This document shows positions 36,246 through 45,484 of a stretch of DNA of 64,000 nt, in pieces (positions within the stretch are counted from its first letter, which is position 1; each line of letters starts with the position of its first letter). The notes beneath the pieces are model-generated. The model worked only from the letters and a program-made list of their open reading frames with translations. It had not been told where the DNA came from and ran no database searches. Origin of the DNA: Bacteroidales bacterium (GTDB lineage: Bacteria; Bacteroidota; Bacteroidia; Bacteroidales; Lentimicrobiaceae). Both the position numbers and the translations under genes were made by a program. The stretch covers positions 1-64,000 of the forward strand of contig JAEUTG010000058.1 of the NCBI GenBank assembly GCA_016788045.1. The letters run 5' to 3'.

Positions 36246-37040
36246 TTATGCATCAAGATTGCGGGAGGCAATATCACCGCTGAAAACAAAGGTTGCCGGA
36301 CCTTTGAGCCGTATGTTGGTGAACAGGTTTCCCTCTCTGACCATTTTTACACTGAGCATTCCACCGGGTGTAACAACATCCCATTCATATCTTCCGGTAT
36401 TCAGGGCTGCCACTATACCGCAGGCGGTAACACCGGTTCCGCAGGAAAGGGTTTCATTTTCAACTCCTTTTTCATAGGTTCTCACCCTGAGTTTATCGTT
36501 CTCATAGCTCATCCAGTCGATGTTGACACCATTCTTTCTGTATTTTTCTGAATACCGGATTTCCCGGCCAAGGGTGAATACATCCGTATTGGCTGCATCT
36601 TCAACAATCTTTACCAGGTGAGGGGTGCCGGTGTTTATTTCTGTTGAATCACCGGTAATGGCAGGAGCTGTTACATCACGCATGGTGATTTCGACTTTCC
36701 ATTCATTCGGGCTGGTTTTTTCAATGGTTGCTTCATGCCTGCCATCACCGGCCATAAAATCACATTCAGAACCGGCAATATTGTTCATAAAAGCGAATGC
36801 TGCAGCACACCTGGCGCCGTTTCCGCACATAGTGGCCGGGCTGCCGTCGGCATTGTAATAAATCATTTCGAAGGTGCAATCCTTATGTGGAACAACCACA
36901 ATCAGGCCATCGGCTCCAATACCTGTGTGCCGGTTACACAAAGCGGCAATGCTTTTTGCATCAATCCTGAGTTTAGTCTCCCGGCCGTCAATCAGTATAA
37001 AATCATTGCCGGTGCCATGGAATTTGCAGAAATCAGGCAT
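36246..37040 (-). CDS. dapF: Diaminopimelate epimerase
   Basis: Interconverts LL- and meso-diaminopimelate in the cytoplasm, giving the lysine precursor and the cross-linking amino acid of peptidoglycan. At 264 residues it has the normal length. The two catalytic cysteines are C72 in TMCGNGARC and C200 in LSCGTGVTACG, each in the conserved family motif. It opens with FCKFHGTGNDFILID, also typical. It is the first gene of a five-gene minus-strand run (GNAT, mltG, phosphohexomutase, DUF2279-type) and has a TAACTTTG element 43 nt upstream. Confidence 0.97.
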   Translation of the reverse strand: MPDFCKFHGTGNDFILIDGRETKLRIDAKSIAALCNRHTGIGADGLIVVVPHKDCTFEMIYYNADGSPATMCGNGARCAAAFAFMNNIAGSECDFMAGDGRHEATIEKTSPNEWKVEITMRDVTAPAITGDSTEINTGTPHLVKIVEDAANTDVFTLGREIRYSEKYRKNGVNIDWMSYENDKLRVRTYEKGVENETLSCGTGVTACGIVAALNTGRYEWDVVTPGGMLSVKMVREGNLFTNIRLKGPATFVFSGDIASRNLDA

Positions 37041-37446
37041 AGTCTGAGGGGTTTGTCAATTTGTCATGCCATACTGAGAGAACAAAGTTACGAAAAAGGT
37101 ATGTATAATTATATTACAGGTGTGAAGTTAATGTAAATTCATTTTACATTTCATTTCAGATTGATTTCAGGGCTGCTTTAGCCGCTGCTTTCTCTGTATA
37201 ATTATTTCGTATATAATTGAAATACAAGATAATGAAAATTTCTTTTACATGAAATGGAACCAGAGGGTGCGAATCAGGCCTGGTTTTTGTTTAGCAGAAC
37301 CATGAAATTTTATTTCGTAAAAGGGTTAACAAATTTTAACAGCAGGCCATGTAACAATGGTATTTAAATTGCGTTTAATCAGTCAAAGACCAAAAACAAC
37401 AAGGATTAATAACCCTTTAAAACCATTTTTAAACTGAACTAAAGCC
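37041..37446. other. 406-nt divergent gap between dapF and htrA
   Basis: Holds the dapF -7 element (37083-37090). The remainder is AT-rich with no consensus promoter for htrA that I can identify and no RNA gene or coding frame. Confidence 0.5.
37083..37090 (-). promoter_or_regulatory. dapF promoter -7 element
   Basis: TAACTTTG on the minus strand, a TAnnTTTG match. The leader to the dapF start at 37040 would be about 35 nt. Confidence 0.6.
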
Positions 37447-38901
37447 ATGAAAAAGATTGCAGGAAGTTTGCTGATCGCTGTTGCAGGCGGATTGATTGCT
37501 GTTGGAGCTTACAGCCTGGTGAATAAAAAAGAAGTGCGGTATGTTAATTCATCCGCATCCACACCCGCTTATCTGGCAAGTATGCCGGGGACATCGGGAG
37601 CAATGGTGTTGCCTGATTTTACTGCTGCGGCTGCCAATACCGTTCACGCAGTTGTACACATAAAAACCGAGTACCAGCGTAAAAGCAGTGTTTATGATTA
37701 TTTTTTCGATTTCAGGGATTTTTTCGGCAACCGGATGCCCCAGGGCGAGCCAGCTCCCATTGAAGCTACCGGATCAGGGGTGATCATCAGTCCCGACGGA
37801 TATATTGTAACCAACAATCATGTGGTTGCTGAATCAGACAATGTTTCGGTTACACTGAACGATAAACGGACTTTTGCCGCGAAGATAGTCGGCACTGATC
37901 CTTCAACAGACCTTGCCGTAATCAAAATTGATGCAAAGGACCTGCCGTATCTCATCTATGGTAATTCTGACAACCTGATGATCGGAGAATGGGTTCTGGC
38001 TGTGGGTAATCCGTTTAACCTGACCTCCACCGTTACAGCCGGAATTGTAAGTGCGAAAGCAAGAAATATCAACATCCTGGGTTCACCGGATGGTTCTGCC
38101 ATTGAATCGTTCATACAGACCGATGCCGCGGTAAACCGTGGTAACAGCGGAGGAGCACTCGTAAATACAAAGGGTGAACTGGTAGGAATCAACGCGGCCA
38201 TTGCCTCCGGTACAGGTTACTATTCAGGATACTCCTTTGCGATCCCGGCCAATATTGTGAGAAAAGTTGCCGGAGACCTGATCGAATTCGGAACCATACA
38301 ACGTGGTTATCTGGGTGTGAGCATCCGTGAGCTCGATAGTGAGCTGGCAGCTCAGGAAGGCATCGATGATATCCGTGGTGTTTATGTGGCTGATGTTGTC
38401 GAAAACGGGGCAGCCAGTGATGCCGGTATCAGATCGGGTGATATTATCCTCAATATTGAAGGTATTGCTGTGAACTCAACGTCTGAACTGCTCGAGCTGA
38501 TTGGTCAGCACCGCCCGGGTGACAAGGTGAACATACTTGTGAAAAGGGGATCCAAAGAATCAAATTTCGATATTGTATTGAAAAACCGCGATGGCGATGT
38601 TAGCCTTGTGAAGCGTGAGGAATTTGATGTTCAGACAGTATTGGGCGCTGGTTTAGCCAATGTAAACGAAAAACTGAAATCGGATCTCAATATCGATGCC
38701 GGAGTCCAGGTGACTTCACTGGGTGATGGTAAACTGAAAAATGCCGGCGTGCGTCAGGGGTTTATCATCATCCGGGTTGATGGTAAAAGTGTACGGACAA
38801 AGGATGAACTTTCATCAGCCCTTGCCAACAAAAGGGGAGGGGTGCTGATCGAAGGGATATACCCCAACAGAACCCGCGCATACTACGGGTTTGGAATGTA
38901 G
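37447..38901 (+). CDS. degP: Do-family periplasmic serine protease
   Basis: HtrA/DegP-type chaperone-protease acting on misfolded proteins in the periplasm. 484 residues. An N-terminal hydrophobic segment (about 4-25) is a signal peptide or anchor. The trypsin-like domain has H125 in VTNNHVVAES, D155 in DPSTDLAVIKID and S234 in NRGNSGGALVN, giving a complete catalytic triad. Two PDZ domains follow, beginning near GYLGVSIREL (about 285) and VQTVLGAGLANV (about 393). It precedes rpoD by 180 nt on the same strand. The gene name could equally be given as htrA or degQ; the sequence does not separate them. Confidence 0.95.
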   Translation: MKKIAGSLLIAVAGGLIAVGAYSLVNKKEVRYVNSSASTPAYLASMPGTSGAMVLPDFTAAAANTVHAVVHIKTEYQRKSSVYDYFFDFRDFFGNRMPQGEPAPIEATGSGVIISPDGYIVTNNHVVAESDNVSVTLNDKRTFAAKIVGTDPSTDLAVIKIDAKDLPYLIYGNSDNLMIGEWVLAVGNPFNLTSTVTAGIVSAKARNINILGSPDGSAIESFIQTDAAVNRGNSGGALVNTKGELVGINAAIASGTGYYSGYSFAIPANIVRKVAGDLIEFGTIQRGYLGVSIRELDSELAAQEGIDDIRGVYVADVVENGAASDAGIRSGDIILNIEGIAVNSTSELLELIGQHRPGDKVNILVKRGSKESNFDIVLKNRDGDVSLVKREEFDVQTVLGAGLANVNEKLKSDLNIDAGVQVTSLGDGKLKNAGVRQGFIIIRVDGKSVRTKDELSSALANKRGGVLIEGIYPNRTRAYYGFGM

Positions 38902-39080
38902 GCACCTTCGGGTGTTGGTTTTCTTCAAAGCAGCGGGTGGGCGATATCATTCGTTCCACCCGATTGCTATATAAAATTTAACTGAATATTAACACTTTTC
39001 ATGAAACTTAACCTATTGAAAATTGTTAATACTAAGATTAAGGTCAACAAGATTTTCATCTCCTTTAAAACCTTAGAGCC

Positions 39081-39947
39081 ATGAGACAGCTAAAAATAAC
39101 TAAATCGATTACTAACCGCGAAACTGCTTCACTCGATAAGTACCTGCAGGATATTGGCAAAGAAGAACTCATTAGTGCTGAAGAAGAGGTTTTACTTGCA
39201 CAAAGGATCAGACAGGGAGATCAGATGGCCCTTGAAAAGCTTTGCAAAGCAAATCTCCGCTTTGTGGTTTCTGTGGCTAAACAATACCAGAATCAGGGAC
39301 TCAGTCTTCCTGATCTGATCAATGAGGGAAACCTGGGACTGATCAAGGCAGCTCAGCGCTTTGATGAGACCCGTGGTTTTAAATTTATCTCCTATGCCGT
39401 ATGGTGGATCCGTCAGAGTATCCTTCAGGCATTGGCTGAACAATCGCGTATTGTGCGTTTGCCCCTTAACCAGGTGGGTTCCCTGAACAAGATCAAGAAG
39501 GAATCATCGCGCCTTGAACAGAAATTTGAGCGGCCCCCTTCTGCAGAAGAAATAGCAGAAGCCCTTGAAATACCAGATTACAAGATCGATGCAGCCTTGA
39601 AAATTTCAACCAGGTACATCTCTATGGATGCGCCACTCTCCGATGACGAAGACATGAAATTTATCGATGTGTTTGTTGATGAGGATACCCCGGTAACCGA
39701 TGCCGGACTGATGCGTGAATCCCTTGCCAGGGAAATACAGCGGTCACTGTCGACCCTTACCGAAAAAGAGCGGGATGTGGTGAATCTTTATTATGGTATT
39801 GGCATGAATCACGGGCTGACACTGGAAGAGATCGGAGCCAAATTTGATCTGACCCGTGAACGGGTAAGACAGATCAAAGAAAAAGCAATCCGCCGCCTGA
39901 AACATACTTCAAGGAGCAAACTGCTTAAATCTTATCTTGGTCAGTAA
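39081..39947 (+). CDS. rpoD: Primary sigma factor RpoD (short Bacteroidota type)
   Basis: Housekeeping sigma factor that directs RNA polymerase to TTTG/TAnnTTTG promoters. At 288 residues it is the short form typical of Bacteroidota, lacking the long acidic region 1.1 of E. coli RpoD. Region 1.2/2 runs from TASLDKYLQDIGKEEL, with region 2.3-2.4 in FKFISYAVWWIRQSILQAL. Region 3 includes RLPLNQVGSLNKI, and region 4.2 has LTLEEIGAKFDLTRERVRQIKEKAIRRLKH as its helix-turn-helix. The many TAnnTTTG boxes in the window are its expected targets. A strong terminator follows at 39968. The adjacent htrA upstream is transcribed in the same direction. Confidence 0.98.
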   Translation: MRQLKITKSITNRETASLDKYLQDIGKEELISAEEEVLLAQRIRQGDQMALEKLCKANLRFVVSVAKQYQNQGLSLPDLINEGNLGLIKAAQRFDETRGFKFISYAVWWIRQSILQALAEQSRIVRLPLNQVGSLNKIKKESSRLEQKFERPPSAEEIAEALEIPDYKIDAALKISTRYISMDAPLSDDEDMKFIDVFVDEDTPVTDAGLMRESLAREIQRSLSTLTEKERDVVNLYYGIGMNHGLTLEEIGAKFDLTRERVRQIKEKAIRRLKHTSRSKLLKSYLGQ

Positions 39948-39967
39948 GACTATCGTATTGTATTAAG

Positions 39968-40000
39968 AAAAAGCCTGACTAAATGCCGGGCTTTTTCTTT
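39968..40000 (+). terminator. rpoD terminator
   Basis: AAAAAGCC (39968-39975) pairs with GGCTTTTT (39989-39996) around a 13-nt loop; the T-run is built into the stem and continues with CTTTT. 21 nt after the rpoD stop. Confidence 0.8.
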
Positions 40001-40151
40001 TCAGGTGCCCGTCATTTTCAACTAAAAACAGCAGTCTGCCTGATAAAATAAAAATATCCGATGTAAACCGGAATATTTTATTTTAGCGCTTTGAATTACT
40101 TTTTCCTGTTTCCGTTATTAAGATTTAACACTCGTGTACTTAGTCGGTCTT

Positions 40152-40565
40152 ATGGAATACAGGTCAGAAAATTCGCAGACAATGACAGAAACAGCCGAAA
40201 AGCTAATCAGAATTCTTATAGCTGAAGATAATGTGCTGAATCAGAAGATTATAGAGATTCTGATAAAACGCATGGGTTGGAACTACAAGCTGGTAGGCGA
40301 TGGTGTTGAGGCTGTGGAAGAATGTTCCAAAGGCGATTACGATGTAGTGTTGATGGATATTGACATGCCACAGATGAATGGTTGGGATGCCACGATTGCC
40401 ATCAGAAGAAAACAGATAGACATTCCCATTATTGCCCTTACCGCCTATTCAGAAGAATCGTTCCGAAAGAAAAGTTTTGAATCAGGCATGAATTACTTTC
40501 TCTCCAAGCCTTACAATAAGGAAGAAATCTACGAGACCATCCGGAAATGTGTCTATGCAAGGTGA
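40152..40565 (+). CDS. Single-domain response regulator
   Basis: About 137 residues from ATG 40152; starts at GTG 40134 or ATG 40182 are also possible, and 40182 would give a tighter CheY-like protein (127 residues). It is a lone REC domain: acidic pocket LIAEDN, phosphoacceptor aspartate in DVVLMDIDMPQMNG, switch threonine in ALTAYS and lysine in LSKPYN. No output domain, so it would act by protein contact or as a phosphate shuttle in a phosphorelay. It could be a receiver for one of the five kinases elsewhere in the window, although it is transcribed far from them, between rpoD and pyrG. Followed by an intrinsic terminator. Confidence 0.88.
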   Translation: MEYRSENSQTMTETAEKLIRILIAEDNVLNQKIIEILIKRMGWNYKLVGDGVEAVEECSKGDYDVVLMDIDMPQMNGWDATIAIRRKQIDIPIIALTAYSEESFRKKSFESGMNYFLSKPYNKEEIYETIRKCVYAR

Positions 40566-40572
40566 ACCGGTG

Positions 40573-40600
40573 GTTATGAAACACGTCTCATAACTTTTTC
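40573..40600 (+). terminator. Terminator of the response regulator
   Basis: GTTATGA (40573-40579) pairs with TCATAAC (40588-40594) around an 8-nt loop and is followed directly by five T. 8 nt after the stop codon. Confidence 0.75.
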
Positions 40601-40654
40601 TGAATTGTTATTAAATTTTGGCAAAATGTTGCCTCCACTTTGCATGGAGGTTTG

Positions 40655-40662
40655 TATTTTTG
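40655..40662 (+). promoter_or_regulatory. -7 element of the pyrG leader
   Basis: TATTTTTG matches TAnnTTTG. Transcription would begin near 40667, at the 5' arm of the first leader stem. A 6-bp palindrome (CCTCCA/TGGAGG, 40632-40650) lies just upstream in the -33 region and could be an operator. Confidence 0.55.
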
Positions 40663-40665
40663 CCA

Positions 40666-40829
40666 ACATGCTTTTTTGTACCAGGCCTGAATGAGTTTCA
40701 GGTAAATGTCTGAAAAAGTAGCATCACTGGTAGAACTAACGTTTTCGTTACCTGCTTTCCGCTAAGCATGTCCCGTTAATAAATTGAATGACAGTGTTAT
40801 GACTGATGGTCATTGACGGGTTTTTTTAT
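40666..40829 (+). ncRNA. Structured pyrG leader RNA or small RNA, unnamed
   Basis: Between the -7 element and pyrG the sequence folds into an ordered set of perfect stems. P1: ACATGC (40666-40671) with GCATGT (40766-40771). Inside P1: P2 TACCAG (40679-40684) with CTGGTA (40727-40732), enclosing hairpin CCTGAA/TTCAGG (40686-40702); and P3 TAACG-TTTT-CGTTA (40737-40750). This makes a three-way junction of about 106 nt. Directly after it comes a terminator-like hairpin, CCCGT (40772-40776) with ACGGG (40816-40820), with an inner AATGAC/GTCATT stem, then seven T (40821-40827). pyrG starts 58 nt later with no second promoter seen. It could be a leader attenuator or riboswitch, or an independent terminated small RNA. 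I cannot match it to a named RNA family. Confidence 0.5.
40772..40827 (+). terminator. Intrinsic terminator inside the pyrG leader
   Basis: CCCGT/ACGGG outer stem (40772-40776/40816-40820) and AATGAC/GTCATT inner stem (40787-40792/40809-40814), followed by seven T. It lies upstream of the pyrG start and downstream of the likely pyrG promoter. Confidence 0.65.
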
Positions 40830-40886
40830 TGCAGGAGAGTTGTGCCCGGAACCATCTGAAAAACTTAAAAAACTAAAAATATCACC

Positions 40887-42506
40887 ATGGCATCAAGCAA
40901 GTATATATTTGTTACCGGAGGGGTAGCATCATCGCTGGGGAAAGGCATCATCTCTGCTTCACTGGCAAAGCTGCTTCAGGCGAGGGGCTTTACAGTCACC
41001 ATTCAGAAACTGGATCCTTATATAAACATAGATCCGGGCACCCTTAATCCCTATGAACATGGTGAATGTTTTGTAACAGAAGACGGAGCTGAAACTGACC
41101 TGGATCTCGGGCACTATGAACGGTACCTGAATGTACCTACCTCCCAGGCGAACAATGTTACCACCGGCCGCATTTATCAGGAAGTTATTCTAAAGGAACG
41201 CCGGGGTGACTATCTGGGTGAAACAGTGCAGGTTATTCCACACATTACCGATGAAATCAAACGCCGCATCAAACTGCTTGGAACTGATAAAGGTTTTGAT
41301 TTTGTGATTACTGAAATAGGGGGGACAGTCGGTGATATTGAGTCGCTTCCATACATTGAGGCTGTCAGGCAGATGCGCTGGGAAATGGGAACAGATTGCC
41401 TGGTGATTCACCTTACCCTGGTTCCTTTTCTGGCCGCGGCCGCAGAGCTGAAAACCAAACCCACCCAGCATTCTGTAAAGGCACTGCTTGAACAGGGAGT
41501 GCAGCCCGATATCATTGTCTGTCGCACAGAAAAGCACCTGAATGAGAATCTGCGGAACAAAATCGCGTTGTTCTGCAATGTGAACCCAACATCGGTTATT
41601 GAATCCATCGATGCTGAATCTATTTACGATGTACCGCTGCTGATGCTTGATGAAAAGCTTGATCTGGAAGTACTCGAGAAAATGCACATGCCTGTCGGCC
41701 ATACGCCGGAACTGACCCGATGGGAAGAGTTTCTTTTCAGGCTTAAACATCCGACCCGCAAAGTTGTGATCGGGCTTGTCGGTAAATATGTTGAGCTGAA
41801 GGATGCCTACAAATCGATCAATGAGTCGTTTGTTCATGCAGGCGCTGCCAACCAGTGTAAAGTAGTGGTCAAAGCCATACATTCCGAGAATATCTCCACC
41901 GATACGGTAGCATCTGTACTTGAAGGTCTTGACGGGATTCTGGTAGCACCAGGTTTTGGAAGCCGGGGTATTGAAGGCAAGATAGAAGCCATTCGTTATG
42001 CCCGTGAAAAAAACATCCCTTTTCTTGGTATCTGCCTGGGCATGCAATGTGCCGTGATTGAGTTCGGCCGGAATGTGCTGGGACTTTCCAAAGCCCATTC
42101 AACCGAAATGGACCCCGAAACCCCGGACCCGGTTATAGATATCATGGAGGACCAGAAAACAGTGTGTAAAAAAGGCGGTACCATGCGCCTCGGAGCATTC
42201 CCCTGTACCATTAAGAAAGATACACTTGCCCATCGTGTGTACAACACCATTGATATTCAGGAAAGGCACAGGCACCGGTATGAATTCAACAACCGCTACC
42301 TCGATGCCTACCAGAAGGCTGGTATGATTGCTTCCGGAATCAACCAGAAAGACAACCTGGTTGAGATCGTTGAACTTTCGGAACACCCCTGGTTTGTTGG
42401 GATACAATTCCACCCTGAATACAAGAGCACGGTTGCCAACCCGCATCCCTTGTTCGTCAATTTTGTGAAGGCCGCTATTGAAAATAATCCGGATCGTTCA
42501 CTTTGA
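40887..42506 (+). CDS. pyrG: CTP synthase
   Basis: Makes CTP from UTP, ATP and glutamine (or ammonium), the last step of pyrimidine nucleotide synthesis. At 539 residues it has the normal length. The N-terminal synthetase domain (about 1-270) starts with FVTGGVASSLGKGIISAS (ATP loop) and has QKLDPYINIDPG and ALLEQGVQPD. The class I glutamine amidotransferase domain (about 290-535) has the nucleophile C383 in LGICLGMQC and the HPE pair in GIQFHPEYKS. It is preceded by a long structured leader with a terminator (40666-40829), unusual for a housekeeping gene. yidC follows 137 nt downstream with its own -7 element. Confidence 0.98.
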   Translation: MASSKYIFVTGGVASSLGKGIISASLAKLLQARGFTVTIQKLDPYINIDPGTLNPYEHGECFVTEDGAETDLDLGHYERYLNVPTSQANNVTTGRIYQEVILKERRGDYLGETVQVIPHITDEIKRRIKLLGTDKGFDFVITEIGGTVGDIESLPYIEAVRQMRWEMGTDCLVIHLTLVPFLAAAAELKTKPTQHSVKALLEQGVQPDIIVCRTEKHLNENLRNKIALFCNVNPTSVIESIDAESIYDVPLLMLDEKLDLEVLEKMHMPVGHTPELTRWEEFLFRLKHPTRKVVIGLVGKYVELKDAYKSINESFVHAGAANQCKVVVKAIHSENISTDTVASVLEGLDGILVAPGFGSRGIEGKIEAIRYAREKNIPFLGICLGMQCAVIEFGRNVLGLSKAHSTEMDPETPDPVIDIMEDQKTVCKKGGTMRLGAFPCTIKKDTLAHRVYNTIDIQERHRHRYEFNNRYLDAYQKAGMIASGINQKDNLVEIVELSEHPWFVGIQFHPEYKSTVANPHPLFVNFVKAAIENNPDRSL

Positions 42507-42596
42507 TCAAAAATCCCTTTGCAGGATAAAATCCTTTGTTCAGGGCTTTAATTCCGGCTTTGACAAAGAATGACTTTCCTATTTGCCGCTTTTGCT

Positions 42597-42604
42597 TATT
42601 TTTG
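42597..42604 (+). promoter_or_regulatory. yidC promoter -7 element
   Basis: TATTTTTG followed by CGGC, a canonical Bacteroidota -7 context 39 nt before the yidC start. Confidence 0.6.
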
Positions 42605-42643
42605 CGGCTCAAACTGAATTAACGAAGTTATTACTCCCATTTC

Positions 42644-44563
42644 ATGAACAGAAATTCAATTATAGGAATACTGCTGATTTTCGGACTGATGATTGGCTAT
42701 ACCGTGTATATGTCACCATCGAAGGAAGAACTGGCTGCCCGTCAGCGTGCCCAGGATTCAATCGCCGCCCTCAACAGGCAGGTGGTTGATTCTGCTGCTG
42801 CCACAAGAACTGCGGATCCGGTGGTGAAGGATTCGTCAAGTCAGTCAGTTGCTGCCGGAGTTGCTGACTCATTGGCCATGGTAAACCGTAACGACGAACT
42901 TGGTGTGTTCGCTGCTGCCGGCAATGGCAAAGCGGAAGATTTTATTGTTGAATCTGATAAACTGAAACTTACTTTCAGCAATAAAGGGGGTAGGATCAGC
43001 CAGGTTGAACTCACCGGTTATAAGACGTTTGATGGTAAACCATTGCTGTTGTTTACCCCCGATTCTTCTGACTTTAATCTGGCTTTTTTCTCCGATGTAC
43101 GACCGGTAAATACAAACATACTCTATTTCCAACCGGCATGGCCTGATAAACGCTTCGAAGGTCAAAAGGTGATGAAGGTTTCAGGTAGCGATTCACTGCA
43201 GTTTGCCCTGCGGCTCTATGCCGGTGGCTCAGATTCATCCTTGGTTACCGGCTCTTACATTGAGTACCTCTATACCATCAGGGGCGACCAGTTCATGGTT
43301 GACTACAAGATAAATTTTGTAGGCATGGAAAGCCTGGTAGCCATGAATACCAAAGAGGTCAATATCGACTGGAACGCACGTTTGCCCAGAACAGAAAAGA
43401 GTCTGGAGAATGAGCGGCTGAATACGACCATTTATTTCAGGCATGCCGATGAAGAGGTGGATTACCTCAACGAACGCAAAGACGATGATCAGGACATCAA
43501 TACCCGTGTGAAATGGGTTTCGTTTAAACAACAGTTTTTCTCATCAACCCTGATTGCCGATGGTGAGTTGTTTCAGAATGCCGATATGAAGAAAACCAGG
43601 GAACCTGAAAAGGAACTCAATTACCTCGATTATATGGAGGCAACGGTTTCACTTCCGTTCAATGCCGCGAAAGACAAACAACTTGACCTGGCCTTTTATT
43701 TCGGGCCAAACAAGTATAACATTATGCGGAGTTATCACCTGGACCTCGAAAAGCAGATACCCCTGGGGTGGAGCTTTTTCCTGATGCAGTGGATCAACCG
43801 TTTTGCCGTGTTGCCGGTATTTAATTTTCTTGAAGGTTTCAATCTGAATTACGGAATTATTATCCTGATTCTTACCATTTTACTCAAGATTGTCTTATTC
43901 CCGATTGCCTATAAGACATATCTGTCATCGGCAAAAATGCGGTTGCTGAAACCCGAAGTCGATGAAATCACGGCCAAATTCCCGAAAAAGGAAGATGCCA
44001 TGAAGAAACAGCAGGCAACGATGGCTCTGTACAAGAAGGCCGGTGTGAATCCGATGTCTGGCTGCGTACCCATGTTGCTGCAGTTCCCGATATTGCTTGC
44101 TATGTTCCGTTTTTTTCCGGCTTCCATCGAACTGCGTCAGGAGGCATTCCTTTGGGCTGAAGATCTGTCAAGCTATGATTCAATCTTTGACCTCCCCTTC
44201 AACATTCCGTTTTACGGCGATCATGTGAGTCTGTTCACACTCCTGATGACCATCTCGACGATTATCTATACCAAGATAAACAACGATATGATGTCAACCG
44301 GCAACCAGTTACCTGGAATGAAGACGATGATGTATCTGATGCCGGTAATGTTCCTTGGCTTTTTTAACAGCTATTCATCAGGATTGAGTTACTACTACCT
44401 GCTGGCCAACCTCATTACCTTTGCCCAGATGTATGCCATCCGCAGGTTTGTGAACGAAGATAAGCTTCATGCTCAGATTCAGGAGAACAAGAAGAAACCG
44501 GTGAAGAAATCGAACTTCCAGAAGAGACTGGAAGAGATGGCTAAGAACCAGGGACGCAGATAA
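42644..44563 (+). CDS. yidC: Membrane protein insertase YidC
   Basis: Inserts proteins into the inner membrane alone or with SecYEG. At 639 residues it is the long Gram-negative form. The first membrane segment lies at about 5-25, then a long periplasmic beta domain (about 60-355, YTIRGDQFMVDYKINFVG), and the conserved insertase core with five more membrane segments begins near NLNYGIIILILTILLKIVLFP (about 402). The core motif MSGCVPMLLQFPILLAMFRFFPASI and the C-terminal region are typical; the last 40 residues are basic. pyrG is directly upstream, an arrangement common in Bacteroidota. No jag or mnmE is nearby. Confidence 0.97.
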   Translation: MNRNSIIGILLIFGLMIGYTVYMSPSKEELAARQRAQDSIAALNRQVVDSAAATRTADPVVKDSSSQSVAAGVADSLAMVNRNDELGVFAAAGNGKAEDFIVESDKLKLTFSNKGGRISQVELTGYKTFDGKPLLLFTPDSSDFNLAFFSDVRPVNTNILYFQPAWPDKRFEGQKVMKVSGSDSLQFALRLYAGGSDSSLVTGSYIEYLYTIRGDQFMVDYKINFVGMESLVAMNTKEVNIDWNARLPRTEKSLENERLNTTIYFRHADEEVDYLNERKDDDQDINTRVKWVSFKQQFFSSTLIADGELFQNADMKKTREPEKELNYLDYMEATVSLPFNAAKDKQLDLAFYFGPNKYNIMRSYHLDLEKQIPLGWSFFLMQWINRFAVLPVFNFLEGFNLNYGIIILILTILLKIVLFPIAYKTYLSSAKMRLLKPEVDEITAKFPKKEDAMKKQQATMALYKKAGVNPMSGCVPMLLQFPILLAMFRFFPASIELRQEAFLWAEDLSSYDSIFDLPFNIPFYGDHVSLFTLLMTISTIIYTKINNDMMSTGNQLPGMKTMMYLMPVMFLGFFNSYSSGLSYYYLLANLITFAQMYAIRRFVNEDKLHAQIQENKKKPVKKSNFQKRLEEMAKNQGRR

Positions 44564-44699
44564 CATCTGTTAGTCGAAACCGGAATCCCCGGTTGTACCG
44601 GAATTGTTTCAGGAGATGATAACACCTTGAGAGGATAGGGCGGCGTTTTTATAAGGTTTGGCAATTCTTTAAGTTGAAAAATATTAAAGTAACCACTTT

Positions 44700-45152
44700 A
44701 TGACAAGTCTCAGCAAAATCAGGCAGTTCACTTCCCAGCAGCACATTGCTGTTGCAGGGGTTTCGCGCACTCCAGGGAAATTCGGGAATAACGCTTTTAA
44801 GGAACTGAAACAGAAAGGCTATACCCTTTATCCTGTTACGCCGTACCTTGATGAAATTGAAGGGGTCAGATGTTTCAGGGACATTTCTTCGCTTCCCGAT
44901 GAGGTAACCGCATTGCTGATCAGTACAAAACCAGATCAGTCTGAAATACTGCTGGAGGAAGCCAGGAGAAAAGGAATCAGGCATATATGGTTTCAGCAGG
45001 GATCGGCCAGCAAGAAAACAATTGAAGAAGTGAAGAATAGCGGTGACAATATAATCACCGGGGAGTGTATTCTGATGTTTACAGAACCTTCCCATTTTAT
45101 ACACCGCTCCCATGCATTTTTCAAAAAACTGTTCGGGAGTTACCCGGTTTAA
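44700..45152 (+). CDS. CoA-binding domain protein (YccU-like)
   Basis: A 150-residue protein with a single Rossmann-type CoA-binding domain. The phosphate loop AVAGVSRTPGKFGNNAFKEL (about 17-36), the PVTPYLDEIEGVRCF line and QGSASKKTIEEV near residue 100 are family hallmarks. This family resembles the CoA-binding part of succinyl-CoA synthetase alpha; most free-standing members have no assigned function. It lies alone between yidC and rpsA on the same strand; no promoter consensus was found directly upstream. Confidence 0.88.
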   Translation: MTSLSKIRQFTSQQHIAVAGVSRTPGKFGNNAFKELKQKGYTLYPVTPYLDEIEGVRCFRDISSLPDEVTALLISTKPDQSEILLEEARRKGIRHIWFQQGSASKKTIEEVKNSGDNIITGECILMFTEPSHFIHRSHAFFKKLFGSYPV

Positions 45153-45464
45153 TAAGTATCCCTTTGGAGTCAGAATATCGGATTGACACCGTCAGGCATT
45201 GGCTTTACTGAGCTTATCCGCTAAGCAATCTTTATACAGCCGGTATATTCATTGTTCCGGGATGTTATCTGAAGCCTGAAATCTTATTTCGTTGCGGGAG
45301 CAACAGGTCTTTTTACTGTTATCCGGAACCGGCTTTGGCTGTGACGCAATTTACATTCACCCACTCATTGCGCTGACCTTTGGTACTTTCTGTTAAAACC
45401 CGTGCTACCGGTTTCAGGATTACAATAATTATGTTAGCAGGCATCGTAAATTTAAAATAATTCA
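45153..45464. other. Gap upstream of the rpsA promoter
   Basis: About 310 nt between the CoA-binding protein and the rpsA -7 element. I find no coding frame, RNA gene or terminator that I can support. Confidence 0.45.
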
Positions 45465-45472
45465 TACCTTTG
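45465..45472 (+). promoter_or_regulatory. rpsA promoter -7 element
   Basis: TACCTTTG followed by CACC, a strong TAnnTTTG match that gives a leader of about 115 nt before rpsA. Confidence 0.65.
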
Positions 45473-45484
45473 CACCCCGGTTTG

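Noticed and set aside
41190..42098. 302-codon minus-strand frame inside pyrG
   Set aside because: Entirely antisense to the well-supported CTP synthase; typical shadow frame.
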